From NCBI RefSeq assembly GCF_009765905.1, contig NZ_LMUO01000011.1:310001-374000 (forward strand): a stretch of 64,000 nt of DNA, read 5' to 3'. A program made the translations under genes and the position numbers. Source of the DNA: Mucilaginibacter sp. L196 (GTDB lineage: Bacteria; Bacteroidota; Bacteroidia; Sphingobacteriales; Sphingobacteriaceae). A model generated the notes under the pieces. It did no database searches. It was not told the origin of the DNA and was given only the letters and a program-made list of their open reading frames with translations. Shown piece by piece: positions 41,943 to 50,552 of the stretch; the stretch's first letter is position 1; each line of letters opens with the position of its first letter.

Positions 41943-42791
41943 ATGAAAATACAACACTATTTTTTTGCCGCGATTTTGTGCACAACCCTGCACTCCTGCG
42001 TGGTGTTATCCCCTAAAAAATATAAAGCGCTTGTTGCTGATCGTGATTCACTGCAAAACCGTACCGTTAATCTTGATGCTGAAGTATCAAGTCTGCAAGG
42101 TGATACCGCCCGCCTGCATCACGAAATTGCCGACCTGAAAGGCCAGTTAGCAGCCATGAACGACAGATACAATACACTTAACGGTAACTATAATACATTA
42201 AACGATAACTATAATGCTACTTCATCCAAGGTAACCAAGCTATCGGGTGATTTGCAGGCGCGTGAGGCCCGTTTAAAAGAGGTTGAAGATATTTTGCATA
42301 AACAGGATGCCGCTAGTCAGGCTTTGAAGAATAAGTTGCAGCAAGCGCTATTAGGCTTCCAGCAAAATGGTTTAACGGTTGATATCCGTAACGGTAAGGT
42401 ATACGTATCGTTAACTGATAAATTGTTATTCCCTTCAGGCAGTATCACTATTGACGATAAAGGAAAACAGGCATTAAAGCAATTAGCTGCAGTATTGAAT
42501 AAAGAACCGGATATTAATATCGCTGTAGAAGGCCATACTGACGACAAAAAGGTAATTAACCTTGGCCAGATAAAAGATAACTGGGATTTGAGCGTATTGC
42601 GTGCAACATCGGTAACCCGTTACTTGAGCGAAACTGAAGGAGTTGATCCGCATAGGTTAACCGCTACCGGCAAAAGCCAGTACCAACCTATCGACCCAAG
42701 CAATACACCTGAGGCTTTAGCTAAAAACAGGCGCATTGAGATAGTGCTTACGCCTAAGCTTGATGAGCTTTATAATTTAATTACTAAATAA
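41943..42791 (+). CDS. OmpA-family lipoprotein with a coiled coil
   Basis: A 282-residue protein with a signal peptide and lipobox-like cysteine (LCTTLHSCVVLS). A coiled-coil region follows (about residues 35-120, with heptads such as LHHEIADLKGQLAAMNDRYN), then an OmpA peptidoglycan-binding domain: VAVEGHTDD-like segment (INIAVEGHTDDKKVINLGQI), LSVLRATSVTRYL and NRRIEIVLTP. It probably connects the outer membrane to peptidoglycan. A terminator follows. Confidence 0.88.
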   Translation: MKIQHYFFAAILCTTLHSCVVLSPKKYKALVADRDSLQNRTVNLDAEVSSLQGDTARLHHEIADLKGQLAAMNDRYNTLNGNYNTLNDNYNATSSKVTKLSGDLQAREARLKEVEDILHKQDAASQALKNKLQQALLGFQQNGLTVDIRNGKVYVSLTDKLLFPSGSITIDDKGKQALKQLAAVLNKEPDINIAVEGHTDDKKVINLGQIKDNWDLSVLRATSVTRYLSETEGVDPHRLTATGKSQYQPIDPSNTPEALAKNRRIEIVLTPKLDELYNLITK

Positions 42792-42800
42792 TTAAAAAAG

Positions 42801-42825
42801 CCTCCTGACATATAGGAGGTTTTTT
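42801..42825 (+). terminator. Terminator of the OmpA-like gene
   Basis: CCTCCT (42801-42806) pairs with AGGAGG (42814-42819), then six T; A6 precedes it. Typical intrinsic terminator. Confidence 0.85.
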
Positions 42826-42856
42826 GTTATATATAGATAATGTTATTCATCACCTT

Positions 42857-42941
42857 GTCATTCTGAGCGGAGCGAAGAATCTATCCGATAGACATTTGCG
42901 CCATGTATAACGGATAGATTCTTCGCTCCGCTCAGAATGAC
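42857..42941 (+). repeat. Repeat family A inverted pair (A7)
   Basis: 85-base element with 29-bp perfect arms. Its loop is the reverse complement of the loop of A5 (15086-15169), so the two are inverted near-identical copies. Confidence 0.92.
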
Positions 42942-42965
42942 AAAAGGGAATATAAATTCATTACC

Positions 42966-43724
42966 ATGAAACAATATGCCATCATATCAGACATTCACGG
43001 AAACGCATTAGCGCTTGCGGCCGTGCTCAAGGATATAAAAGCCAGGAATATTGAGACGATCATCAATTTGGGCGATTACTTCTTTGGTGCTTTAGAACCT
43101 GAAGCTACTGCCGATCTGCTCCGTGCTGCGCCGATGATTTGCATCAGCGGTAATACCGACAGGGAAATACTGGAGAGCTTTACCAAAAAATCAGAAAAAG
43201 CTGATATGGAAAGGGTAGTGGCTGATTTATCCGATTTGAGTATAAATTGGCTAAAAATGTTGCCGAATACTACCACGGTTGATGACCTGATATTCGTTTG
43301 TCACGGTACACCCGAAAGCGACAATGAATACCTTTTAGAGAAAGTAACCCAGTACGGTGTATTTGTTTATAACGATGAAGAATTGATCGCGAAAACAACA
43401 CATATCAAAGAGCGTATAATCCTTTGTGGGCACTCGCATGTAAACCGCGTGGTCTATCTATCAAACAACAAAATAATCCTGAACCCTGGTAGTGTTGGCT
43501 TGCCTGCCTATTTGGGTAACGGTGAATACCGCTTCGCTATGGAATCCATGACACCGCATGCCAAGTATGCCATTATAACTGTTGACGGTAATGCCATTAG
43601 CATTGAGCAAATTAATTGTGCTTATGATTGGGTTGCTGCATCACAACAAGCCAAGGCTCACGGTAATGCGAATGCTGCTAAGTTTTTATTATACGGCCGT
43701 ATGCCAAAGGATCTGAGAGTTTAG
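42966..43724 (+). CDS. Metallophosphoesterase family protein
   Basis: A 252-residue two-metal phosphoesterase. The metal-binding blocks are seen in order: ISDIHGNALALAAVLKDI (D-x-H), INLGDYFFG (GD), SGNTDRE (GNxD), FVCHGTPES (H) and ILCGHSHVNRVVY (GHxH). Members act on nucleotides or other phosphodiesters/monoesters; the substrate cannot be given. It stands alone between A7 and a small hairpin. Confidence 0.88.
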   Translation: MKQYAIISDIHGNALALAAVLKDIKARNIETIINLGDYFFGALEPEATADLLRAAPMICISGNTDREILESFTKKSEKADMERVVADLSDLSINWLKMLPNTTTVDDLIFVCHGTPESDNEYLLEKVTQYGVFVYNDEELIAKTTHIKERIILCGHSHVNRVVYLSNNKIILNPGSVGLPAYLGNGEYRFAMESMTPHAKYAIITVDGNAISIEQINCAYDWVAASQQAKAHGNANAAKFLLYGRMPKDLRV

Positions 43725-43730
43725 TTGAAG

Positions 43731-43788
43731 GTTAAAAGTGTAAAGTCAACCGATTAAAACTTTGAACATTCTACTTTAAACTTTTCAC
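43731..43788. repeat. Imperfect hairpin between convergent genes
   Basis: Arms of 16 bases (43731-43746 and 43773-43788, 14 matches) between the phosphoesterase and the DUF4286 gene, which converge. It may act as a terminator for both. Confidence 0.45.
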
Positions 43789-43793
43789 TCCAA

Positions 43794-44096
43794 TTAATCA
43801 ATAGTTTCCATCAGCGTAGTGTAAAGCACAAATTTACCTTCATAACGCTGGTTGTGGATGATGTGCAAGCCTTGTAAATGCTGTTCGTAAAATTGCGCGA
43901 ATTTTTCTTCGGTATCGGTATTGTATTGTATGCAGGCTGTTACCCCTTCGTTTGGGGAGTCGATCACATTTAATATGCGGTAGCTTTCAAAATAGCCGGT
44001 AGCCATTACAGCCGGGATATGTACTTCTTTCATCCAGCTTAACCATTCCGGGTAAGCGCCTTCTTCAACAATAAGTGTTTCGTTGTATACGATCAT
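43794..44096 (-). CDS. DUF4286 family protein
   Basis: A 100-residue protein of the DUF4286 family, a small ferredoxin-like-fold protein common in Bacteroidota. Features are IVYNETLIVEEGAYPEWLSW and LQGLHIIHNQRYEGKFV. Function is unknown. It is transcribed leftwards, with the family B repeat B2 upstream. Confidence 0.85.
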   Translation of the reverse strand: MIVYNETLIVEEGAYPEWLSWMKEVHIPAVMATGYFESYRILNVIDSPNEGVTACIQYNTDTEEKFAQFYEQHLQGLHIIHNQRYEGKFVLYTTLMETID

Positions 44097-44118
44097 GATG
44101 CAAAAGTACTAAAACTAT

Positions 44119-44211
44119 CGTCATTGGGAGGAGTGTAACGACGTGGCAATCCCAAACTTTACAAGGCCAATATACAAGTCGGGGATTGCCGCGCTATCGC
44201 TCGCAATGACG
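44119..44211. repeat. Repeat family B inverted pair (B2)
   Basis: Left arm CGTCATTGGGAGGAGTGTAA, right arm GGGGATTGCCGCGCTATCGC ending CAATGACG; arms pair imperfectly. It fills most of the gap between two leftward genes. Confidence 0.75.
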
Positions 44212-44238
44212 TTATAAAGAAAGGATGTCATGCTGTGG

Positions 44239-46047
44239 TTAACTCGTCGGCGAGTCCCCCCTTATCACCCTAAATCTTTTCCTTGCATCATTTATCCATA
44301 AACTGCCAGGATAATCGGTTATGATTTTCTGATAATAGATTTTAGCCTGCGCTTTATCATTTAATTGGTTATCATAAATATCGCCTAGCATAAACACGGC
44401 ATCATCTGCCCAAAGATTAGTTGGGCTATCTTCGTAAATTTTCTTTAATAAAGGTATCGCATCGGTATAATCCTTTTGCTGGATCAGGATTCGGGCTTTC
44501 GCCATCAAAATATCGTTACTCAAAGCGTTGCCGGGGTACTTTTTATCAATGCTATCTAAAGTTTTTACTGCTTGCTCCGGTTCTTCTGCAAAAATCAGCA
44601 GATCTGCACGGGCATAAATCTTTAACGCATTGCCGCTGCTATCCGCAGTTAAATTATCACCGATTAATAACGACAAGTTCAACGCGTCGTTTGCTATTAA
44701 TTGCGAAGTAGCTGCTTTGAGTACATCCAATTGTCTTTTCGCCCAGTAAAAGTCGCCGGTATAGTAGGCCAGCCTGGCATTACGGAATTTCGCATCCTGC
44801 CCGATGTCGGTGTTCGGGAAATCCTTTTCAACCTGGCTGTATAACAAGGTAGCATCCCATTGTCTGCCGGTAATTAAATAAACATCGCCCAAATCAATTT
44901 TGCATTGCGCTAATAGTTCCGGTTGTACACCGGGAATGGTAATCACATGTTCGAGAGACTGCTCGGCTTCATCAAATTTGTGCAGTTTGAAAGCCTGTAG
45001 TTTTGCCAACTGTTCTACTGCGAATGCTGTATTGGTAACATCGCCAAATTCAGCTAACAGATCTTTGTAGTTCTTTTCCAGTTCAATCAGATCGGCTTGG
45101 GTATACTTACCTGCCGTAATTTTAATGTTTTTTGTGTTGATGAGTTCTATTTTAGCCGGGATATAGTATGGCGCATCTTTACCCTTATCAATTAAATACT
45201 GGTAGCCACGTATGGCGGCATCATAAGCGTTATTAGCTGTTAGGGTGTGGCATAGCGCGTAAATATTACTGCCATCATCATTACTGCGCCTGTTTAATGC
45301 CAGTGATTGGTTCAGTGCCTGGTCAAAATCTTTTTGTTGCAGATATTGCCATATCAACAGCTCAATATATATGGTTTGTTCGGGCTCTTTTTGTATCTTT
45401 TTTAATAAGGCTGTTTTTAGCAGATCGTAACCATCATTATCCTCAAACATGTTTGATAAGGTGTTCTCAGCTTGAGCCAGGTAACCTGGGTTTGCGGGTA
45501 AGAACTTCAGGTACTCATTTATGATCGAAGTTTTATCACCTTTATATTTGTAAAGCATGATGAGCTCAAACGAAAAATCTTTGTCGCTATTCAAAGTTTT
45601 GCGCCCTTCTTCAAGCGTTTTAATGGCATAATCAATATTGGCATTTTGATAGAATTGCCCGGCCAAGGCACTAATGGCGTTTTGATCTGCAGGGAGCTTC
45701 TTTAGCAAGTCATTATACAAGGCGTCGGCTTTATCATTATTGCCGGTTTGCGTATAAATGTTACCGAGGTTGATGAGGTAAGTATTATCGCCAGGATATT
45801 TACGCATCATTTTTTTAGTGAGACTTTCGGCGTCATCAAACTTTTTAAGCGCTAGCAGGCATTTAATATAATATGGATAATAAGCTTCGTTGTTAGTTTT
45901 AAATAAGTTTTGATAAATATCTAGCGCCTTTAACTGTTCGCCGTTAGCAAAGTACTGGTTAGCTAGTGGTAAATCATCGGTCTGTGCATAAGCTTTTGAG
46001 TATGAGCCGATAAAAACAATAAGAATAATCGCGAAAAACCACTTCAT
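44239..46047 (-). CDS. Secreted tetratricopeptide-repeat protein
   Basis: A 602-residue exported protein. A signal peptide (KWFFAIILIVFIGSYSKAYA) is followed by TPR units throughout (for example LANQYFANGEQLKALDIYQN, LINLGNIYTQTGNNDKADAL, DAVFMLGDIYDNQLNDKAQA). No catalytic domain. TPR proteins of this size in the periplasm of Bacteroidota act as scaffolds in assemblies of the envelope, but the partner is unknown. Confidence 0.88.
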   Translation of the reverse strand: MKWFFAIILIVFIGSYSKAYAQTDDLPLANQYFANGEQLKALDIYQNLFKTNNEAYYPYYIKCLLALKKFDDAESLTKKMMRKYPGDNTYLINLGNIYTQTGNNDKADALYNDLLKKLPADQNAISALAGQFYQNANIDYAIKTLEEGRKTLNSDKDFSFELIMLYKYKGDKTSIINEYLKFLPANPGYLAQAENTLSNMFEDNDGYDLLKTALLKKIQKEPEQTIYIELLIWQYLQQKDFDQALNQSLALNRRSNDDGSNIYALCHTLTANNAYDAAIRGYQYLIDKGKDAPYYIPAKIELINTKNIKITAGKYTQADLIELEKNYKDLLAEFGDVTNTAFAVEQLAKLQAFKLHKFDEAEQSLEHVITIPGVQPELLAQCKIDLGDVYLITGRQWDATLLYSQVEKDFPNTDIGQDAKFRNARLAYYTGDFYWAKRQLDVLKAATSQLIANDALNLSLLIGDNLTADSSGNALKIYARADLLIFAEEPEQAVKTLDSIDKKYPGNALSNDILMAKARILIQQKDYTDAIPLLKKIYEDSPTNLWADDAVFMLGDIYDNQLNDKAQAKIYYQKIITDYPGSLWINDARKRFRVIRGDSPTS

Positions 46048-46052
46048 CTATC

Positions 46053-46080
46053 CAAAAATAGCTAATTTAAACCAATCCAA
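46053..46080 (-). promoter_or_regulatory. Promoter of the secreted TPR gene
   Basis: On the minus strand TATTTTTG (46060-46053, TAnnTTTG) lies five bases before the ATG at 46047, with TTGG (46080-46077) as a possible -33 element 17 bases upstream. The transcript would be nearly leaderless. Confidence 0.45.
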
Positions 46081-46189
46081 TTTCAAGTATTATTTAATAT
46101 TTAACATAAGTTTACGGGTAAAATTATAGTGACATTAATTATTACCTAAACTAAATTGCATAATTTGAGCGTCTATACTTTTATTTAAG

Positions 46190-48088
46190 ATGTTAAGAAG
46201 GGTTTGTTTCTGTTTATTTATGGTGATGGCAATGGCGTTCAGTTCCTGTATGCGGAATGGTGCTGTGCAAATACCTATAAATGAATTTTTCAGGACACCT
46301 CAAAAAAGCGGTTTCAAAATATCTCCCGATGGTAAATACATATCTTATTTAAAGCCTTATAAAGGTCGTTTAAACCTGTTTGTACAATCATTAGCCGATG
46401 GTGAAGAGCGTATGGCCACATCTTTTACTGATTATTCGCTGCGTGATTATTATTGGACATATAACGATCAGTTGGTTTTTAACCAGGATATCATAGCAAC
46501 TGATCAGCTGAAAATATTCGCGTTGGATATAGCTACCATGAAACTCCATTTGTTAATGACAGGGAATAAGGTACGCATGCGGGTGATTAGCCGGATAAAG
46601 GAAGATCCGAATATCATCAACGTGGCGATGAATAAAGATGACCCAACCCGTACGGATGTATACAGGCTTAATATTAAAACAGGCGAAATAAAGTTATACC
46701 TGGTTAATCCGGGCAATTTTACCGAATGGTTCCCGGACCCGGATGGTAAAATAAGGCTTGTTAAGGCATCTGATGGTGTAAATGAAACAATATTGTACCG
46801 TAATGATGATAATAGTCAGTTTAAGCAAATCATCACTAATAACTTTAAAACACGTGTTGAACCAATTGCCTTTACCGGTATAAAAAATGATTTTTACGCC
46901 CTATCAAATGTTAATCGGGACAAAACGGCATTAGTTGAAATTGACGCGGAAACAGGCAAAGAAGTAAAAGAAATTTATGCCAATAACAACGCCGATATTA
47001 TGAGCGTTGAATATTCAAAAAATAGGCATAAAGTTGAATATGCTTCATGGGAAGAGGCTTATCCTCAAAAACATTTTCTGGATACTTGCATGGCAAGTAT
47101 TTATAAAAACTTTGAGAATCAGCTTAAAGGATACGAGATCAGAATTGTTGATAGGGATAGCGCCGAAAATAAATTCATCATTAATAGTTATACTGACCGT
47201 GATCCGGGCTCATTTTATTTGTTTGAACGAAAAAAATGTAAGCTAACTAAACTTGGAGATATTAATTCGTGCATTAAACCCGATGAGTTATGTGCCATGA
47301 AGCCCATATCCTACAAAGCAAGCGATGGTACGCTGATTAACGGCTATTTGACCTATCCGCAAGGAAAAGATTCAACAAACTTACCAATTGTGGTTATGCC
47401 ACATGATTGGCCTTACGGACCGATGAGTCGCAACTCCTGGGGATATAATCCCGAAGTTCAGTTTTTGGCGAACAGGGGCTATGCGGTTTTCCAGGTTAAC
47501 TATCGTGGTTCCACAGGTTATGGCAAGGCTTTCCATAGCGCTGGTTTTAAGCAGGTTGGTGGTAAAATACAGCAGGACATAACGGATGGTGTAAACTGGC
47601 TAATTGCTAATAAAACGGCTAACCCTAAAAAGATAGCCATTTTTGGTGGGGGTTTTGGTGGTTTCTCGGCTTTGTATGGCGTGTCTTTTCATCCGGGCTT
47701 GTATAACTGCGCTATTGTACAAAATGGTGTCATCAATTTTTTTACTTATATAAAGGATGTGCCGCCTTTTTTCAAACCATCGTTGCAAATGATATATGAG
47801 ATGATTGGTAACCCCGAAACTGATGCTGACCAATTAAGAGCTATTTCGCCGGTTTTTCATGCTGATAAGATCAAAGCGCCATTACTCATTTTTCAAGGAG
47901 CTAAAGACCCTAAGGCCAACATAAGCGAATTAAATCAGTTTGTAATTGAACTGCACAAACAAAACGTACCTGTATCCTATTTTTTAAAGGAAAATGAACG
48001 TGCATTTTTCAGAAGTGAGCATAACAGGATGCAAATGTATACCGAAATTGAAAAGTTTTTAGATACTAACATGCGGGTTAAACGATAA
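46190..48088 (+). CDS. Lipoprotein resembling S9 prolyl-oligopeptidase family, catalytic site lost (pseudoenzyme)
   Basis: A 632-residue lipoprotein (lipobox FSSC at residues 17-20) with a beta-propeller and a C-terminal alpha/beta-hydrolase. The scaffold motifs of S9 peptidases are intact (FLANRGYAVFQVNYRGSTGY). The active site is not: the nucleophile elbow GxSxGG reads F485-GGGFGG with Gly488 for Ser, the His (expected GHGF) is Arg604 in NERAFF, and the oxyanion motif HGGP reads HDWP. Only the Asp (D573, GAKD) remains. It is followed by a histidine kinase and response regulator in the same orientation (11 and 3 bases apart), so a role as ligand-binding sensor partner is inferred. Confidence 0.85.
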   Translation: MLRRVCFCLFMVMAMAFSSCMRNGAVQIPINEFFRTPQKSGFKISPDGKYISYLKPYKGRLNLFVQSLADGEERMATSFTDYSLRDYYWTYNDQLVFNQDIIATDQLKIFALDIATMKLHLLMTGNKVRMRVISRIKEDPNIINVAMNKDDPTRTDVYRLNIKTGEIKLYLVNPGNFTEWFPDPDGKIRLVKASDGVNETILYRNDDNSQFKQIITNNFKTRVEPIAFTGIKNDFYALSNVNRDKTALVEIDAETGKEVKEIYANNNADIMSVEYSKNRHKVEYASWEEAYPQKHFLDTCMASIYKNFENQLKGYEIRIVDRDSAENKFIINSYTDRDPGSFYLFERKKCKLTKLGDINSCIKPDELCAMKPISYKASDGTLINGYLTYPQGKDSTNLPIVVMPHDWPYGPMSRNSWGYNPEVQFLANRGYAVFQVNYRGSTGYGKAFHSAGFKQVGGKIQQDITDGVNWLIANKTANPKKIAIFGGGFGGFSALYGVSFHPGLYNCAIVQNGVINFFTYIKDVPPFFKPSLQMIYEMIGNPETDADQLRAISPVFHADKIKAPLLIFQGAKDPKANISELNQFVIELHKQNVPVSYFLKENERAFFRSEHNRMQMYTEIEKFLDTNMRVKR

Positions 48089-48099
48089 TCCATTTGTTA

Positions 48100-49746
48100 A
48101 TGAAGCCACACAGCAATATTTACCGGAAGAATTTTTCATTGATCATTATCTTTATGGTACTGATTTCGATATCGTTTGTGATAGCGCTTATTGTGGCTTA
48201 CAACTTAACTTCGACCTATGTGCAGGATGAGTTCGCCTCAAAAAAAATTGATGTATCAGAAGAAACCATCAAGCCCTATAATGATTTCTTTCTGAATAAA
48301 ATACCTGAGATAACGTCCTACCAAGGTTATTTGACCTTTAATTCAGCATCCGATTATTCTAAATCTGTTTTTAATGATTACCCCTTTGTGAGGCATATCA
48401 TTTTTTACGAACTGGCTATAGGCAGTGGAGTAAAATCAAGTAAACAAGAACATAGATTGTCGATAGATATTGAGTCCGCATATCAATTTAAAAGGCACAA
48501 AAATATAATCAACAGCGCTCCCGAAAAAAGACTTACCGCTGAAGCGGATTTTAGGAATATGGCCGACAAGCTAAATGATTTTATAGCCTATTCTGATACA
48601 TCGCGCGAAGCTACACAGGATGAGATCTTCAAGACATTTTATGACGTTAAACCCGAAAAAATAAGCTACCTGAATATATTAAGGCGCGAGGATGTAAAAA
48701 TATATCGTGGTTTACAGGATCATGTACAACCGGGCGTCATTTATCGCCAAAATATGATGACTTTTTTGCTTGATCCATATCACTTAAAAGTTAATAACAT
48801 CCATAAGGAGCTTTATGAAAGTGTAACTATTAGGCCGGTGGTATATTATCCGCTGGAGAACGATGCCAGTAATAATATGATAACGGAAGTAGCCTTGCCG
48901 GGAGCTTTTTCTGATTATAAGTTATTTTTTAAATCGACCAAAGGTTATTTGATTGATGAAACTAACCGCAGGTTTATGCCTATTGGCGGTATTGTAGTGT
49001 TGATTTATATGTTTTTGATTTTAATAGGTTACCTTATATATCGTAATCTTAAAGTAAACATGCAGATGTTTAAGCTACAGTATGATTTTATAAACAATTT
49101 CACCCACGAGTTTAAAACGCCGGTTAGCGTAATTAAAATAGCAGGATCAAATTTGCGCGGCGAGGGTGGCTTATCTGAACGGCAGCTGAAACATTATGGT
49201 AAAATTTTAGATGAAGAAGCAGATAAGCTAAACGATTTGATGAATAAGTTGTTATCATTCACGCAGCTCGAAAATAAATCCATCAACATAAAAATTGAGG
49301 AGATTGTATTGAACGATTTTGTTGACAAGTATATAGCCAGCTTCAGGATTAAATATGCTGATTTTAAGTTGAGTTGCAAAATTAAGGATGTGAACATAAT
49401 ACATACTGACCCTGTATTGTTGGGTAGTTTATTCCAGAATTTAATGGAAAATGCTTACAAATATTCGCATCCGGAGAAAAGGGAATTGCACATAAATATT
49501 AGCCGGGATAAGCGAAACGTTATTTTTTCGTTTAAGGACAGAGGAATTGGCATCCCGAAGAGTGAACTGACCAATGTTTTTAATAAATTTTACCGAATAG
49601 AAAATAAATATAATCAAAATGGCAGCGTTGGGCTTGGGCTGGCATTTTGTAAAGAATTAGTTAATTTTATGCACGGGGAGATAATAGTGAACAGCCAGGT
49701 TGACCAAGGATCTGAGTTTGTTGTTACGCTTCCGTATGATAATTAG
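48100..49746 (+). CDS. Membrane sensor histidine kinase
   Basis: A 548-residue kinase with helices near residues 11-33 and 293-315 enclosing an extracytoplasmic domain of about 260 residues, longer than usual and without a domain I recognise. The phosphoacceptor is H336 in FTHEFKTPVSVIK. ATPase motifs: N box (QNLMENAYKYSHP), G1 (DRGIGIP), G2 (GSVGLGLAFCKEL). ATG 48100 is preferred over an in-frame TTG two codons upstream. It follows the S9 pseudo-peptidase gene and precedes its response regulator by three bases. Confidence 0.93.
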   Translation: MKPHSNIYRKNFSLIIIFMVLISISFVIALIVAYNLTSTYVQDEFASKKIDVSEETIKPYNDFFLNKIPEITSYQGYLTFNSASDYSKSVFNDYPFVRHIIFYELAIGSGVKSSKQEHRLSIDIESAYQFKRHKNIINSAPEKRLTAEADFRNMADKLNDFIAYSDTSREATQDEIFKTFYDVKPEKISYLNILRREDVKIYRGLQDHVQPGVIYRQNMMTFLLDPYHLKVNNIHKELYESVTIRPVVYYPLENDASNNMITEVALPGAFSDYKLFFKSTKGYLIDETNRRFMPIGGIVVLIYMFLILIGYLIYRNLKVNMQMFKLQYDFINNFTHEFKTPVSVIKIAGSNLRGEGGLSERQLKHYGKILDEEADKLNDLMNKLLSFTQLENKSINIKIEEIVLNDFVDKYIASFRIKYADFKLSCKIKDVNIIHTDPVLLGSLFQNLMENAYKYSHPEKRELHINISRDKRNVIFSFKDRGIGIPKSELTNVFNKFYRIENKYNQNGSVGLGLAFCKELVNFMHGEIIVNSQVDQGSEFVVTLPYDN

Positions 49747-49749
49747 AAA

Positions 49750-50442
49750 ATGAACAAAGAAATAAAAATTGTATTAGCCGAAGACGACGAGAACCTGCGG
49801 TTTTTGGTGGCAGAACGTTTACAATCTGAAGGTTATAAAGTGTTAGAGGCCAGCAATGGCGATAATGCTGAAACCGCGATATTGGAAGAACAACCTGATA
49901 TTGTTTTGTTGGACTGGATGATGCCGGGCAAGCCGGGCTCAGAAGTATGCGACAACGTACGCGCCAAAGGGTTTGATAAACTCATTATTATGATGACTGC
50001 CAAAAGCCAGGATATTGATAAGATAGAGGCTTATAACTTTGGCGTGTCTGATTACATTACCAAGCCTTTTAATATGGATGTTTTGGTGGCGATGATTGAT
50101 AATAAGATCAAATTTTCATTAAATAACGAGAAATCGGAATCGTACAAGTTTGCCAATATTGAACATTTGCCTAATACGCACTTACTGATAAAAGATGGCC
50201 GTAAAATTGAACTGACCATACTGGAGAACAGGATTTTACTTTACTTCCTTAAAAATCAAAACAAGGTTATTAACCGTGAGGAACTGATGATGGAAGTTTG
50301 GGGATACAACGCTGATGTAAATACCCGCACGCTGGATATGCACATCGTCCGCCTACGTAAAAAAATAGAAAGCAACCCTGATTCACCGCAATACCTGCAG
50401 ACGGTTAGGGGTATTGGGTATAAGTTTGTTTATCAGGGGTAA
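49750..50442 (+). CDS. Response regulator, OmpR/PhoB family
   Basis: A 230-residue transcription factor. The receiver domain has the acidic pocket (VLAEDDENLRFLVAERL), phosphoacceptor D55 (IVLLDWMMPGKPG), T (MTAKS) and K (ITKPF). The C-terminal winged-helix domain is seen in NREELMMEVWGYNADVNTRT and RLRKKIESNPDSPQYLQTVR, GIGYKFVY. It is the cognate partner of the kinase just upstream. A hairpin of family F lies 17 bases after its stop. Confidence 0.95.
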   Translation: MNKEIKIVLAEDDENLRFLVAERLQSEGYKVLEASNGDNAETAILEEQPDIVLLDWMMPGKPGSEVCDNVRAKGFDKLIIMMTAKSQDIDKIEAYNFGVSDYITKPFNMDVLVAMIDNKIKFSLNNEKSESYKFANIEHLPNTHLLIKDGRKIELTILENRILLYFLKNQNKVINREELMMEVWGYNADVNTRTLDMHIVRLRKKIESNPDSPQYLQTVRGIGYKFVYQG

Positions 50443-50458
50443 ATTAATAGAAACAGGG

Positions 50459-50530
50459 TGTCGTGATGAGGCACTCGAAGCATGAGCGCAGAGGCCTTTA
50501 CGCTTATGCTTCGAGTGCCTCAGCACGACA
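50459..50530. repeat. Long inverted repeat (family F)
   Basis: Arms of 30 bases (50459-50488 and 50501-50530, 28 matches) of the form TGTCGTGATGAGGCACTCGA..., around a 12-base loop. It lies between the response regulator and nadE, which converge. Confidence 0.8.
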
Positions 50531-50552
50531 TGCCCGCACTTTCGAGTCTTTT

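Noticed and set aside
23997..42791. Whole respiratory cluster as a novel system
   Set aside because: Gene order actABCDEF-coxBA with ctaAB, coxC and sco is the known Bacteroidota arrangement; only the details listed as findings are unusual.
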